Shown here piece after piece: positions 1 to 11,160 of a stretch of 64,000 nucleotides of DNA. The position numbers and the translations under genes are program-made. How positions within the stretch are numbered: the first letter of the stretch is position 1; the number at the start of each line of letters is the position of its first letter. The notes under the pieces were generated by a model, which saw nothing but the letters and a program-made list of their open reading frames with translations, was not told where the DNA came from and did no database searches. Source of the stretch: Tolypocladium sp. Sup5 PDA-1 (Eukaryota > Ascomycota > Sordariomycetes > Hypocreales > Ophiocordycipitaceae); assembly GCA_000750105.3 (NCBI GenBank), contig JPHH03000006.1, positions 1 through 64,000 of the forward strand. Direction: 5' to 3'.

Positions 1-49
1 TTAGAACTCTCTTTCAGCTTGGCTTAGCTTAGCTAAACTCTATTCTATA

Positions 50-237
50 CGGGAATATATAATCCCGTATTTTTATAGCTATTATTTTAGTAGCCTTATT
101 ATTATTATATAAGCTATATTATAATACGGGATTATATATTCCCGGTCGGGAATATATATTCCCGAATAATAGCTATCCTTTATTAGCTCTATTTCTATCG
201 GGAATATAAATTCCCGGTCGGGAATATATATTCCCGA
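50..237. repeat. Array of short AT-cored palindromes
   Basis: At least five near-identical palindromes with CGGG/CCCG ends and an AATATATATT-type core lie at about 50-67, 127-144, 146-165, 199-216 and 218-237. Each can fold on itself. The last four come as two adjacent pairs, and a word reading AATAATAGCTATC follows the pairs, so the underlying unit is a larger tandem repeat of roughly 70 bp. Confidence 0.8.
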
Positions 238-599
238 ATAATAGCTATCTTATATTAGTTATTAAATAATAGCTATTAGCTAGTTATATTATAACTATAT
301 ATTAATACCCCCTAATTTCCTCACCATAGCATAGATACCTCGCTAGCTTTTAATAACACTCTTTGGTTACGATCTACTATCCGGGACATTCGATCCATTA
401 CTATCGTGATAAGACTAGTTATTATATTATAATAGATAAAATAGCTATATTTTATTATATTATAATAGATATAAAATAGCTATATTTCCTATTAAGGAAA
501 ATACGCCCTAAACGGAAGTCCCGGACTAAAGGAAAAGAGATCTCGGACGAACGGAAGATAAGAGGGGCAATAAGACAACTAGGAAAAGGGAGACTTAGA

Positions 600-905
600 T
601 CGAGCCTATCAGGTTCAAAGGCCTAGGACATAATTCCTATCCATAAGTCATAATTCCTATCTATAAGACCTAGCCTATAGGAAGAGTCTAGATAATTCCT
701 CTCTATAAGACCTAGACTTAGATCGAACCTATTAGGTTCAAAGGCCTAGAACATAATTCCTATCCCTAAGACTAAATTCCTATCTAGAAGACCTAGCCTA
801 TTAGGAAGGCCTAGATAATTCCTATCCCTAAGACTAATTCCTATCTATAAGACCGAGCCTATAGGAAGAGTCTAGATAATTCCTATCTATAAGACCTAGC
901 CTATC
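600..905. repeat. Degenerate direct repeats (TATAAGACCTAG / GAAGAGTCTAGATAATTCC words)
   Basis: Words such as AATTCCTATCTATAAGACC, CCTATAGGAAGAGTCTAGAT and AGGTTCAAAGGCCTAG recur several times between about 600 and 905 with point differences, giving imperfect tandem units. The differences are mostly transitions, which fits a mutated tandem array. No coding potential is seen. Confidence 0.7.
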
Positions 906-2456
906 GGGATTTTCTAATAGCCCGAAGGTCCGAGAGACTCGGATAGTTAGATCTATCCGAAGTCCGATTCTAGAGGTCTATATATACGGGCTTTCCTTCC
1001 TAGCTAGATAGAAGAGATAACCAAGCAATTCAACTGCCTTGCACACAAGCTTACTATTGCCTCTTATCTCTGCCTCTTGTGCCTCTATTCTATAGAGACT
1101 TTATTCCCCTTTCCACTGCCTTTATCCCTACTTCTTGGACTAGTCTAGTGCTACGCCCTGACCTCACCTGCCAACATAAACCTGCCGGTTTATCCCTTAG
1201 GAACCCAAACCGTCACAGTGAACCCCGAAGACTGGTATTCTACTCGAGCTACTAGCATAGCTTATTGAAGGTATCCTTTTCCATGCGAAATAAGCTAACG
1301 AACCGCGACTCAGCACCTTCCAATAACTCGTTGACTTTATCACGAGCAGTAGTCGGTCCGCCGGGATTAACGATATTACGATCTTCGTATGCTACTCGCG
1401 GCTACCGTTAACGAAGCTGCTTAACTAGAACCTCTTGTAGCAAGGCCACGATACTGCCGACCGAGGCTACGATAGCTACATTCATTGTAACGTACTGCCG
1501 ACATAAAGAAAGCTACCGTAGCCGTAGCTGCAGTAGCTGAGAAGATATTATACAAGATAACGGTTCTGCGCGCTATCCTACGGCTGCTCCCAATAACATA
1601 CAAAAACGCGTGTAACGCGGCGACCCGCGTTAATAGGGGTCATAACAGAGCGCTCTATGAAGCAACCCTTTCTCAAGAAAATGGTATACTCACAACGCTA
1701 TGACGATAACCTCACGGCTATAAGAGGCATAGGTGCCAAGATATCACGATCAAACGGGTTTGGCGTTGAAAGATATATCTAGACGCTTGCATAAATCATC
1801 ACCCTGGTTAGTCCCCTCCTTGGCTACCATTTACTACTGCCCCAAGAGGGCAAGAGACATTTTCCATTTTTTCGGCGTCCTCAAAAACCCACTTTTACGA
1901 AGTCTGTCAGCTTAACAGAGGCGAGCCGAGCTGGGCATAAGCTATCTGTAAGGATGCGCTGCCGGGCTCGACGCCGTAGGCGTACGAGCGCCGGGGCCAT
2001 GCCTTATAGGTGGGTGTGAGGTGCAGCCTCGGCACGAAGTGCCGAGACTGGCGGATCTTTTGGCCTAACGGCCGACTGCTCTATTGCTCGGGCCTAGCAC
2101 ACCTCCTAGCCCGTTACACTATCTTTAATCTAATACCGCTCCGAAGTCTAGATATAGGTTTTCCCCTAGGGGTTTTTCCTATATTAATTAAAAAGTAGAA
2201 GCTCTAGAGCTCTTAGTAGCTAGGTAGCATAATAAACTTCTTCTTCTTATAAATTAGGCAGCTGCTAGCGATCTTCTTAAGCGCGACTTTAATATTTTTC
2301 TTACGAGAGAGTATTATAGAATCTATAGTAAAAATTTAGCCGAAATTAAGCGTAAATTACGATAATTAAAATTAAATTAATAAAGAAGGTAGGATTATAA
2401 CGCGTCGTTACAAGGTGCGCGGTTATGGGGGCTGCGTGGTGTTATGGGTGATAACG

Positions 2457-5400
2457 TTATTTTACCCTCTGACCTAAAAACTTCTCGGCAGGCCAGCCCT
2501 GCATCGTGCACCTTTCCTCCACGACATCGCCGCCCATTATAAGGGTATGCTCAAGGAGACAGCTATCTTGCCTCATCATGGCCCCACTAAGCAACCTGCT
2601 GCCAGTTCGCAGCACGCAGCGATCGCCAATCTCTAGCCTGTTCAAGTCGAACTTGCCTCTAGTGTTTATGTGGGCGACAACGCTCGCGTCGTCGATGGCG
2701 ACTCGATGGCCCAGAGTAATCAAATCCGGCTCCGTAAACATAAGGCTAGGATGGCCGTTGGCGAACAAGGCGCAGTCTTTGCCAATCTTGGCACCAAGTG
2801 CGCGGAAGTAGAGCACTATCCAGTTGGTTCCAGTGAGGAGGCCGAGAATACCGTGGCTCCGGTAGCAATAGCGCCGGAGTTTCTCGATGCAAAGGAACAG
2901 CTGCCACCGCTGGCAATAAGACGATTTGTCCCAGTCGTAATTGCCAGGCTGTCGTCGCCCCAAAAGAGCCCATTTTGCCGCGATGACGATGGCCAGGGCC
3001 AACACGGCTTGCAGCGTTGTGAGAATTGCAATAGCCACCGAGGACATGCCGTACAGAAGCAGCACCTGGACCCAGAAGCCGCCTTTACGGCTGACGAACC
3101 GATTCATGACCAGATCCACGACCTGGATTGACAAGATGCTGGGGACGTTCCAGTAGAAGGAAGTGAAAACCGTCATGAATGTGGAATAGCAGAAGACGGC
3201 AAAGGGACCCAGGACGTGATACGGCGCAAGCCTCAAGTAGAATGCTCGTCCAAACGGCGAGACAGTTTCTGACACAGGCGGATCCGCGTTGTCGTCAGAG
3301 TCACTGCCGGATGCCATAAACGGGTCTGCGGTCGCCTGGTATCGCCGCTTTCGGGACGACTTTCGCGACTCAGCCAGGGTGTCGTCGCTGCTCATGTGCT
3401 GGATCTGCGTTCGATCGGGTTGCTTCTTGCCGCTGAGCGTGTCGTCACTGCTCATGTGGTGGATGCGTGTTTGAGGTTGCTGCTTCTCCTTGGTCAAGTC
3501 GTGGCCGGTCGACAGACAGACTGCGTCGCCGCCCTTGGAGCCCACAAAGGTGCCTCCTGGGCCGTACCTCTTACCCCTACGGGTCATAGCACCTGATCCC
3601 ATCGTTGCTTGCTCACCAACGACGACACCGGGTAGGAGACAGACGCGATCTGCGATCATGGCGCCATCCCCGACGGTGACCTTTTCGGACCCCGTACCAT
3701 CCGAAGTGACGAGGTGAGCACGGGATCCAAACACGACGTCGTCGCCTACATCAAGCAAGTGGTAATCGCCAATGTCCGGGCCAGTTCCTGGCCAGTAGAC
3801 CCGCTTGCCGACTTTGCTGCCCAGCATGCGCAGGGCGACAGAGGTTGCTTCATAGTGCTGCCCAAACATCGTCGTCATCTCATGAAGCTGTGAGACAGGC
3901 ATGATGGTCTTGATCAGGGCCGCGCGCCATGTTGCAACTGCCCCGCGGCCCTTGGCAGAGCTGGGACCAAGCTTGCCAAAAATGACATCTAGGACGGCCC
4001 TGATCAGGACGGCGAAGGCAAACAGGATAAAGGGGCTGAAGAATGACCTCAGTACCAGCGCAAGGTAGTGGTACGCAACCCGCTCGGCAGCCGTGAACCA
4101 GTCAAGCATGTCCCGCAGAGGCGTGTCGTTGTCCGGCGGCTGTTTCAGGACCATGCCGACGAGCCCACCGGCCCAGGGCAAAAGCGACAAGACCCAGGCC
4201 AGGAGACTCAGGGGCATCGTCAGCAAACAAGTTAGCAGCCAGTGCGGATTCGGCTCTCTGCTAGGCGATAGGTCGCGGTTTGCCTCGTCGGCGTCCTCCA
4301 TCTCCCAGCTGGACGAATTGGGGCCGATGCAAGTGTTTGCTGGCACCTCAGACCCTGCCGCAACAATGGACGACATGCCGATGGAGCAGTTCTCGCCAAC
4401 GACGATCTTGCCCAAGTACATTGTCGTGTTGCCCTCTGCTGCGAAGGGTCGGCATACACAGCGGCTCAGCGCTGCACCGTCTCGGATGTCCAGGAGATCC
4501 CACTCGCCCAGGGCCACGCCAGCCAACTTGACATTCCTGCCGATTTTTGCACCCATGAGGCGGCAGTACACTCGCTGTGTCGACTCACTCATGTTGAAGA
4601 AGCCCTTGCCGCAGATGCTCACAATCTTCTGCACCATCCACCACCGGGTGTGATACCACCCCCACATGGGATACAAGCCTTCGCGGTAGCGGCCGATGAT
4701 CAACCACTTTGCCGCAATGCCGACTAATGGCGCGACGCATCTGATGATGAATCGCGAGAAAACGATGCTCAGCGTCACGTTGGCCAGCCGGCCAGGGACC
4801 GAGTTGTTCGTAGGCAACTTCTGAGTGTAGCTAAGCGCGACGATGAAGACGGTCCACTGGAAGGCGCGCCGCAGGGGATACATGACGGCCAGGGGGACCA
4901 GCTGCAGGGCCATGAGAAGAACGTTTGTCGAGCTGTTTGTCGTTGTGCAGCCCTCCACCCTGTCCTCGCCGCCTTCGACCGGGCCCATCTGGGCGACTTT
5001 GTCTATGTGAGCGGAGATAGCCTGGACGGTGCCCTGGTTGAAGACGATGCTAATCGGCAGCTGGACACTGAACATGGAGCGGAGACCCGATATGAGACGG
5101 CCAGCTCGCAGGGAGTCGCCCCCGAGACTGAAGAAGTCGACGTCGCGAGGAACATCGCTAGGGTGGCGAGACAGGAGGTTGGCAAACGCCTTGGTAACCT
5201 TGCCTTCTGTAGACTCGGCTAGTTTCTCCATCGTCGTGCCCAGCAGGTGATCCAAGGCACGCTGCAGCTCTGCCTCGTTCACGTTGCCACGCTCATCCGT
5301 CGGCAGCGGCTCGGGCATGAGGTGCATCATTTCCGGCACCATGTAGTTATGCAGGCGATTATAGAGGCGCTGCCGCAGTTCGCTAGCCTCTGCAGGCTGC

Positions 5401-7671
5401 GGTTTAGAAAATCCCGTCCTTGCCGGGGCCAAGAAGACCTCAACGGACTTATTCGCGGTGTTCTTTCGGCAGTGATACCTGAAATCCACGGGGACTGCGG
5501 CGTTCAAGGTACTCCATACCAGCTCGTGGTCAATAGAACACGGCCAGGACTTGATCGGATCCGAGATGGCCGTGTCCGCCCCGGGACACGAGGCGTGCCA
5601 ATGTCTTTTCAGATAGGGCATGTCGTCGTCGATGTCGGGCAGGCCTAGTCGCTGCCCGAGCTTGATGCGCAACACCTTGTTGTTTTTCTTGGGCAGGTCG
5701 TCCATGTAGGTAATAAGCGCTGGCCACTTGGCTTGCTGGAGCGATGATCGCAGTGCGCTGTGAAGTGTCTTCAGGTCGACCCGGGGCATGTTGGCGGGCG
5801 TGACGAGTGCCACCGCAACAACCTCTTGGAGAACGTCGTGGGAGGCGGAAAATGCGAGTGCCTGACTCACGCGGCCGCTGATGGGAGAACCGGTTGATAC
5901 GGCTGCCGACATGATGGCGTTTTCAACCTCAAAGGGTGAGATGAGTTCCCCGCCTCGGTTTATGACTTCTTTGCTCCTGCCCGTGATATAGAGGTAGCCG
6001 CCATCGTCCATGTATCCAAGGTCGCCAGTGTCAAACCAGCCGTCTGCATTGAACGGCGACTTGTCGAGCGAGCCGTCAGGGAGAAGGTAGCCGGGGAAAA
6101 CAGGCTCGCTCCGCACACAAATCCTGCCAACCATGCCGGATGGGACTGCCGCTTCAGACCAGTCCAATATCGTCAGCTCAGGGCCAGTGCTGATACCGGA
6201 TGTCCCCTCACGATCCAGCGGATAGTCTAAGGGGGGTGTTGAGATCGGCATGCATCTGAGTGGTTGCATGTCAGCTCTTTGGAACGAAGCGAAACTCAAT
6301 AGACGGGGGAGCTGCATACTCCGTCATCCCGTAGCTGGGAAGCACGACGCAGTTGAACGTGTCGCGCAACTGACATGCGAGTGACGGTAAGAGGCCGCCG
6401 GCGGCATTGCAAGCCAGCCTGATGCGGCTCCGCTTCAAAGATGAAAGGCGCTCGGAGGCTTGCGCGAGGATAACAGAGTGCATCGATGGTGACGCGTAGT
6501 ACCACGTGGGCTGGACATCGTCGACGACATCCCAAAAGAGGTTCGGGTCAAAGGCTACGCAGCACACAGTGGAACCTCCCGAGAAGATGGGTGCAAAAAT
6601 GTTTCTCACCAAGCCGCCCCTGCCGAAGTCCGTCAGATTCCAATATCCAACAGCGTGTAAGTTGCAATGTGTTCCTTGGCAATTCTGCTCAACTTACACA
6701 TGGTACAGCGGCATCATGTTGAGGCAAATGTCCTCCGAGGTTAGACCCCAGGAGTCCATGACGAACACCACGCCGGCGACGATGGAATGCAGCGTCAGGG
6801 GCACTACTTTCTTTGTGCCAGATGTCCCACTCGTGAAGAGTATCAGGCCGATGTCATCTGCCTTGTTAGGCTTTAGCGTCTGCTTTTGGCCCTGGCATGG
6901 TATCGCTTCTCCTGCCGCAGTGACGAGCTTGACACCATCACCACCATCCCACTCCACGCGAAATACTTCGATATTCACATCGCGAACCCACGGCTCGGCA
7001 AGCCGTAGCCTTTCATGGTCGCTTGCTGTCGTAAGGATGAACTTGGCGCCGGCTTGGGTGACATCGGCACGAAACTGCTCCAGACCTACCGCCGGGTTGA
7101 TAGGAGCCGCTGTATAGTATGTTGCTACCGCCATGCAAGTTGCTGCCAGCAGCGGCCCGTTGGGTAGGGCGATTGCGACAACAGGTTTTCGTCCCGTCGT
7201 CCCGGTGGGCAGGGAGAAGCTTGTTGTGAAGTCGTACAGCCCCTGGTATGTGATGCAGCCGCCAGAGTTTGCCGTTCGCAGTGCCGGGCGGGAATCGCAG
7301 CGAATAAAGTCGGAGAAGGAGTTGTATGAGCCCTTGACCAATCTTGACGTGGCGCTGAGCAAAGAGGCAAGTTCTCCATCTGGGCTAGCCTTGACCGCCT
7401 CTGGCAACAGCTTGTAGAGACGGGCATAACACCTGATGAGAGATACGGCAGGCCATGGACCCGATATTTCGGTCAAAATGGTGTACAGCAGGTGGAGTGG
7501 CCGGTGCGAAGGTTGAGGTGTGGCCGGGATAGACGATAGAATCCAACTCTTGTCCTGGTGATGCGTCCGTAATGCTAGGAACAGGCTGCTCTCCCTGACA
7601 TGCAACGGCGGCACGTCGTACAGCTGCTTCAAGAGGGGCGGTAACCCCTCGAGGGGAGCTTGCAGGTCCAT
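2457..7671 (-). CDS. NRPS-like synthetase: A domain, carrier domain, three membrane-linked beta-helix domains (Pls/VibA-type layout)
   Basis: Three exons by hand: 7671-6698, 6619-6320 and 6255-2457, about 1690 aa. The introns are 78 and 64 nt with GTAAGT/CAG and GTATGC/CTGAC/CAG signals. Splicing restores the A5 motif YGMTE. The adenylation domain (about residues 110-720) shows LFTSGTSGTKK (A3), TGD, and GRSKEVINRGGELISPFEVE (A8). The carrier domain has FSLGGDSLRAG, with its phosphopantetheine serine near residue 806. Then follow hydrophobic pairs and three hexapeptide-repeat domains near 990-1070, 1235-1320 and 1575-1680 (MGAKIG, MLGSKVG and LGAKIG starts). This A-T-TM-C1-TM-C2-TM-C3 order is that of epsilon-poly-L-lysine synthetase Pls and the related fungal VibA, where the beta-helix domains join activated amino acids iteratively. 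A homopoly-amino-acid product is inferred. The A-domain word MPLYHVGGL is closer to acyl-CoA ligases of the Pcs60/FAT2 type, so the substrate may not be lysine. Confidence 0.85.
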
Positions 7672-10140
7672 CCCGACTGTCTTGTTAGCGTCTTGGTCAG
7701 TCGACCTTCAGCTCCCGCTTGTCGTGGCGAGTCAGACAGTACAGCGTTCGTTCTTGTGAGCTAGGTGAAAGAATCGTCGACTGGCCCGGTTTGGCTATGG
7801 TTAGATTCGCCCAGATGTCATATGCTGGAGGGGATTCAAGTGTCATATAGGTATCTGCCTTGGGCCGACTGACGAGCCTCCATTGCCCACTCTGACGCAC
7901 ATTCGATCGACGATCGACATGGCGAAACCTTTTCCAACACGGCGCATGCCAGTTACAGGATGGAAATTTTGTCAGTGATGGGCCTCTGTGGCCATGCATC
8001 GCCATGCGGAAGAATGGGATATGAAAATTTCCGGTCGATCTTCAGAAGCTCAAGCTAACCGTTCGGTGGGTGTTACTATGGGCGCCGATCCCGATCTTCA
8101 GAAGGTTTTCTGATAGACATCATACGCCGTGACAGGTCGAGCCGTATCTGGCTGTCGCGGTTGATAGCGGCGCAGTCGAGTAATGGTGGATGAGACATGT
8201 CTAGGATCAAGCTCACGATCGTCCCGCCGCGAGATTGGAGAAATGGCTGGATGATGGATGATGGTCTGCGAACGTATAACCGTCAGCCTAATACCAGCCT
8301 ATTAATCCCTCTCCCTGTGCATCGATCGCGAGAAGACGCTCTGTGGACGAGGCGGGCGACGATGACGGCGTCGCGTCGAAAGGCCGTCACAAGTGAGTAG
8401 TGAGCTACCGGCATCGTCACAGCTACCAAGAGCGCGCCGAGGCAGCCTCGCCCGGGTGGCAATGCGGAGGCTGCAAGATGCAGCGCACGGGTAGGGTCGC
8501 AGCGGGTGGTCGCCGTCCGGTGGAAGGTGGGCGAACGGCCTTGCGCCAGGAGAAGCTCAGCTCCTTGCTGGCCGATCCAGCCATGGCATCCAACGCTCAC
8601 CGCACCGGACCGTGCCGCAGGCCAAGGGAGCGAGCGTTGTGACAGGCGACGACGACGAGGACGACGACGGGGCGGGCCGGGGGCGGAACGTGGGCCTACC
8701 CAGCATCGGGCGTCCGGGGAGCCTCCCGCGCATCACTAAGCCTGCAGGAATGGAGACACGTTCCCTCGCGACGATGCAAGTCTCCGGTCTGTCAGTCACC
8801 GACGGTTGGGGGTGGGCTGGCAGACAGAGCAGGACATCTGGCATCACCAGCTGGTAGACGAAGATGCATGCCAGTGATCGACCTGTCGCAAGCACTCGCT
8901 TGCACGCCCGCACGGGCAGTACCAACGTGCCCGGGCGTGATTCATGCATATTTGCAGCTTGCCAAGGGCCGCTCCGTCTCCATCTCCATTCAGCCGCAGT
9001 AATAATTACGTACTTGCTCGTCTTCGTGGGGGATTCACCGCACACCCCATACGATACGTACGCACGTATGTAACAGCTTGGCTCTCGGCAGATATCTCGT
9101 CTTCTCGCCCGGTCGAGGGCCTCAAGCGCAGTATCGGTACACAAAGCCCAGAACGCCATTCTCTGCGCATATACACATCCGCTGGGATGTGCTGTAGATC
9201 TCGACCCGGGTCGGCACTGGTCCGTGTCACCGGAAGGAGATGCTACCTGTAATCTGGCGGCGCCAACAACTCGTGCGTCGCCTCTGTCCCAAGGTTTCTC
9301 TAAGCCTACATGCGGTTTGCCCATCAGTCGAGCAGGAATGCAGGCCGAGCTGCCTGTCACGGCCAGCGAAGGCACCGCTTGATGCCCTTCGCGATGAGTC
9401 TCAGACACTGGTCATTGGGGTGAGACACGCAAGGAAGCACTTGCCGTGTCTTGCAAAGCCTAGGAATAAGCAAAGGCATCGTGCACTGGTATCCGAATCA
9501 GCCAAGTGGCCCCAATAAAGCGGGTTTGGAAAGACGGGAAGCCTGCCAGCCGCGGCGATTCGGACGAAACACATTGACGTCGTGCTAGTGCAGGCAGAGT
9601 GGAGGGTGGTCGTTGTGAGGTGTGCGGCAAAAGACACTGAAAGGGACGCCGCTGCGACAGTATCACTTTCGACCGCGGGACAGAATTTACGGCGGTAATG
9701 AGGCCAAACGCCTTGGTTTGTCAGAACTGTGCTCCTTTCGCATGATGCTACAGGCGTTCTTTCTCACGAGGTGGGCTGAAGACGATGAAGTGAGTGACTC
9801 GAGGATGGAGGTGCAGCATCAAAGATGCATATTCCTTTAGCCAGCTGAGTGGTAGCCCCGATAAGGTACTCTGGTGCCACGAACCACCTCACGGATACGG
9901 GCAAGTCACCTCTTGGTACCAGACCTGCCTAGGGAGGTACGTACCTTTTCTTCAACTAGTTTCCTCACCAGCAGCTGGGGTTACAGCTCGCACTTGGCAC
10001 TTGCACATCACGATCCTCCACCAACTTTCATCGACGTCGTCCGCGCCAAAGAACATCCCAATTCCCGTGGACACTCCGCAGATGGGCCAGAGTCCGACTC
10101 CTCTCTCCTGTGTATTCATATCCATCAGCCCGAAGGCAAC
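7672..10140. other. Gene-poor intergenic region upstream of the synthetase
   Basis: About 2.5 kb without a frame I can assign. It should carry the promoter of the minus-strand synthetase and, at the right end, the promoter of the RRM protein. A GAC/GACGAG microsatellite is present near 8648-8670. Long open frames here lack ATG starts, recognisable motifs or sensible composition. Confidence 0.6.
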
Positions 10141-10992
10141 ATGGCCTCGGCGCCACCCATATCCACGTGCGTGTCATTGCACTCCCGACACGCGACGTGA
10201 GGCCACAGGCTGACCAGCTTCGTAGTGTCTACGTGCAGAATCTGGAAGAGAGGGTGAAACTAGAGCCACTGACAGAATCTCTCAAATTCCTCTTCTCCGA
10301 ATTTGGCACCGTTGTCGACATTGTGGCCAAAAAGAATGTCAGGGCCAAGGGCCAAGCCTTCATCGTGTTCGACGGCCCAGACGGTGCTGGCATCGCCATC
10401 GACGAGATGCAAGGCTTCGAACTATTCGGCAAGCCGATGAAGCTCTCCATGGCCCGGACTAGGAGCGATAAGACGGTCGAATCCAAGTGCGACGAGGGTG
10501 AACTGGAGGTGCACAAGAGACACCGCCAGGCAGAGAAAGGTAGGCAAATACATATCTGCGGCCGGCCTGCATATGCGCGCACTAACATTCGGTGTAATCC
10601 TAGACAAGCGCAGAGCCCTTGAAGCTGCCGATGGCCAGAGAAACCTCAAGAGAGGTGCTCCAGCCGGATCAGAGACCCGGCCAGCCAAACTTCCCAGGCC
10701 ATCCGGCCTTAAATCGACGGGTGCGACGGCGTCCAATGTTATTCCGGACGAGTATCTGCCGCCAAACAGGACCTTGTTCCTGCAGAACATTCCAGATGAG
10801 TATGACGTCGAGGCACTGATGGCAATCTTTGGCCGGTTTGACGGACTTCGCGAAATCAGACTGGTGCCTGGCCGGCGAGGTATTGCTTTTGTGGAATACG
10901 AAGCGGAGCAGGGAGCAATTACGGCCAAGGAGAATACCGCTGGGATGACGCTGGGGGACAAAACTATCAAGGTCACGTATCAACGGCAGTAG
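10141..10992 (+). CDS. U1A/U2B''-type two-RRM snRNP protein
   Basis: Spliceosomal RNA-binding protein of the U1A/U2B'' family, which binds the stem-loop IV/II region of U2 or U1 snRNA in the nucleus. The N-terminal RRM shows SVYVQNLEERVKLE (RNP2 region) and KGQAFIVF (RNP1). A basic linker follows, then a C-terminal RRM with TLFLQNIPDEYD and RGIAFVEY, ending KTIKVTYQRQ as is typical. Exons: about 10141-10170, 10209-10539 and 10604-10992 (about 249 aa). The second intron is strong, with ACTAAC branch point and TAG end. The first would be only 38 nt, so the start region is less certain. One protein of this type often serves both snRNPs in fungi; I cannot say which here. It ends 168 bp from convergent VMA8. 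Confidence 0.9.
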
Positions 10993-11160
10993 TGCCCATG
11001 AATCTAGCTCAACCACAGGTTTCACAGTCTCAATTTCATGATGCACAGCGGGTCGTGATACGCTATCGTATGCCTCTGGCAATATAGGTATTGATGCAGA
11101 CTTGACTCCAGAGTGGTCTGGTAGGTCGCCCAAACGAAACAGCATATGGCAACAAACACC

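Larger units (their letters stand above)
1..2450. mobile_element. AT-rich repeat block, probable decayed transposon DNA
   Basis: The block is visibly richer in A and T than the rest of the window and full of TA-rich words. It holds a palindrome array (about 50-237), degenerate direct repeats (about 600-905) and, from about 1920 to 2130, GC-rich spacer-like sequence followed again by AT-rich DNA. No reading frame here resembles a known protein. This is what repeat-induced point mutation (C-to-T changes in CpA context in ascomycetes) leaves of a retroelement, but no LTR pair, target-site duplication or reverse-transcriptase motif could be identified, so the element class is unknown. The window edge truncates it on the left. 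Confidence 0.45.

Noticed and set aside
50..237. CRISPR-like array of spaced palindromes
   Set aside because: The repeats are self-complementary AT-cored words with no unique constant-length spacers, in a eukaryotic genome.
8557..9408. 283-aa open frame on the minus strand
   Set aside because: It opens with GTG rather than ATG, has no recognisable motif, shows a mixed low-complexity composition with a Ser run from a GAC microsatellite, and lies in the gene-poor flank.
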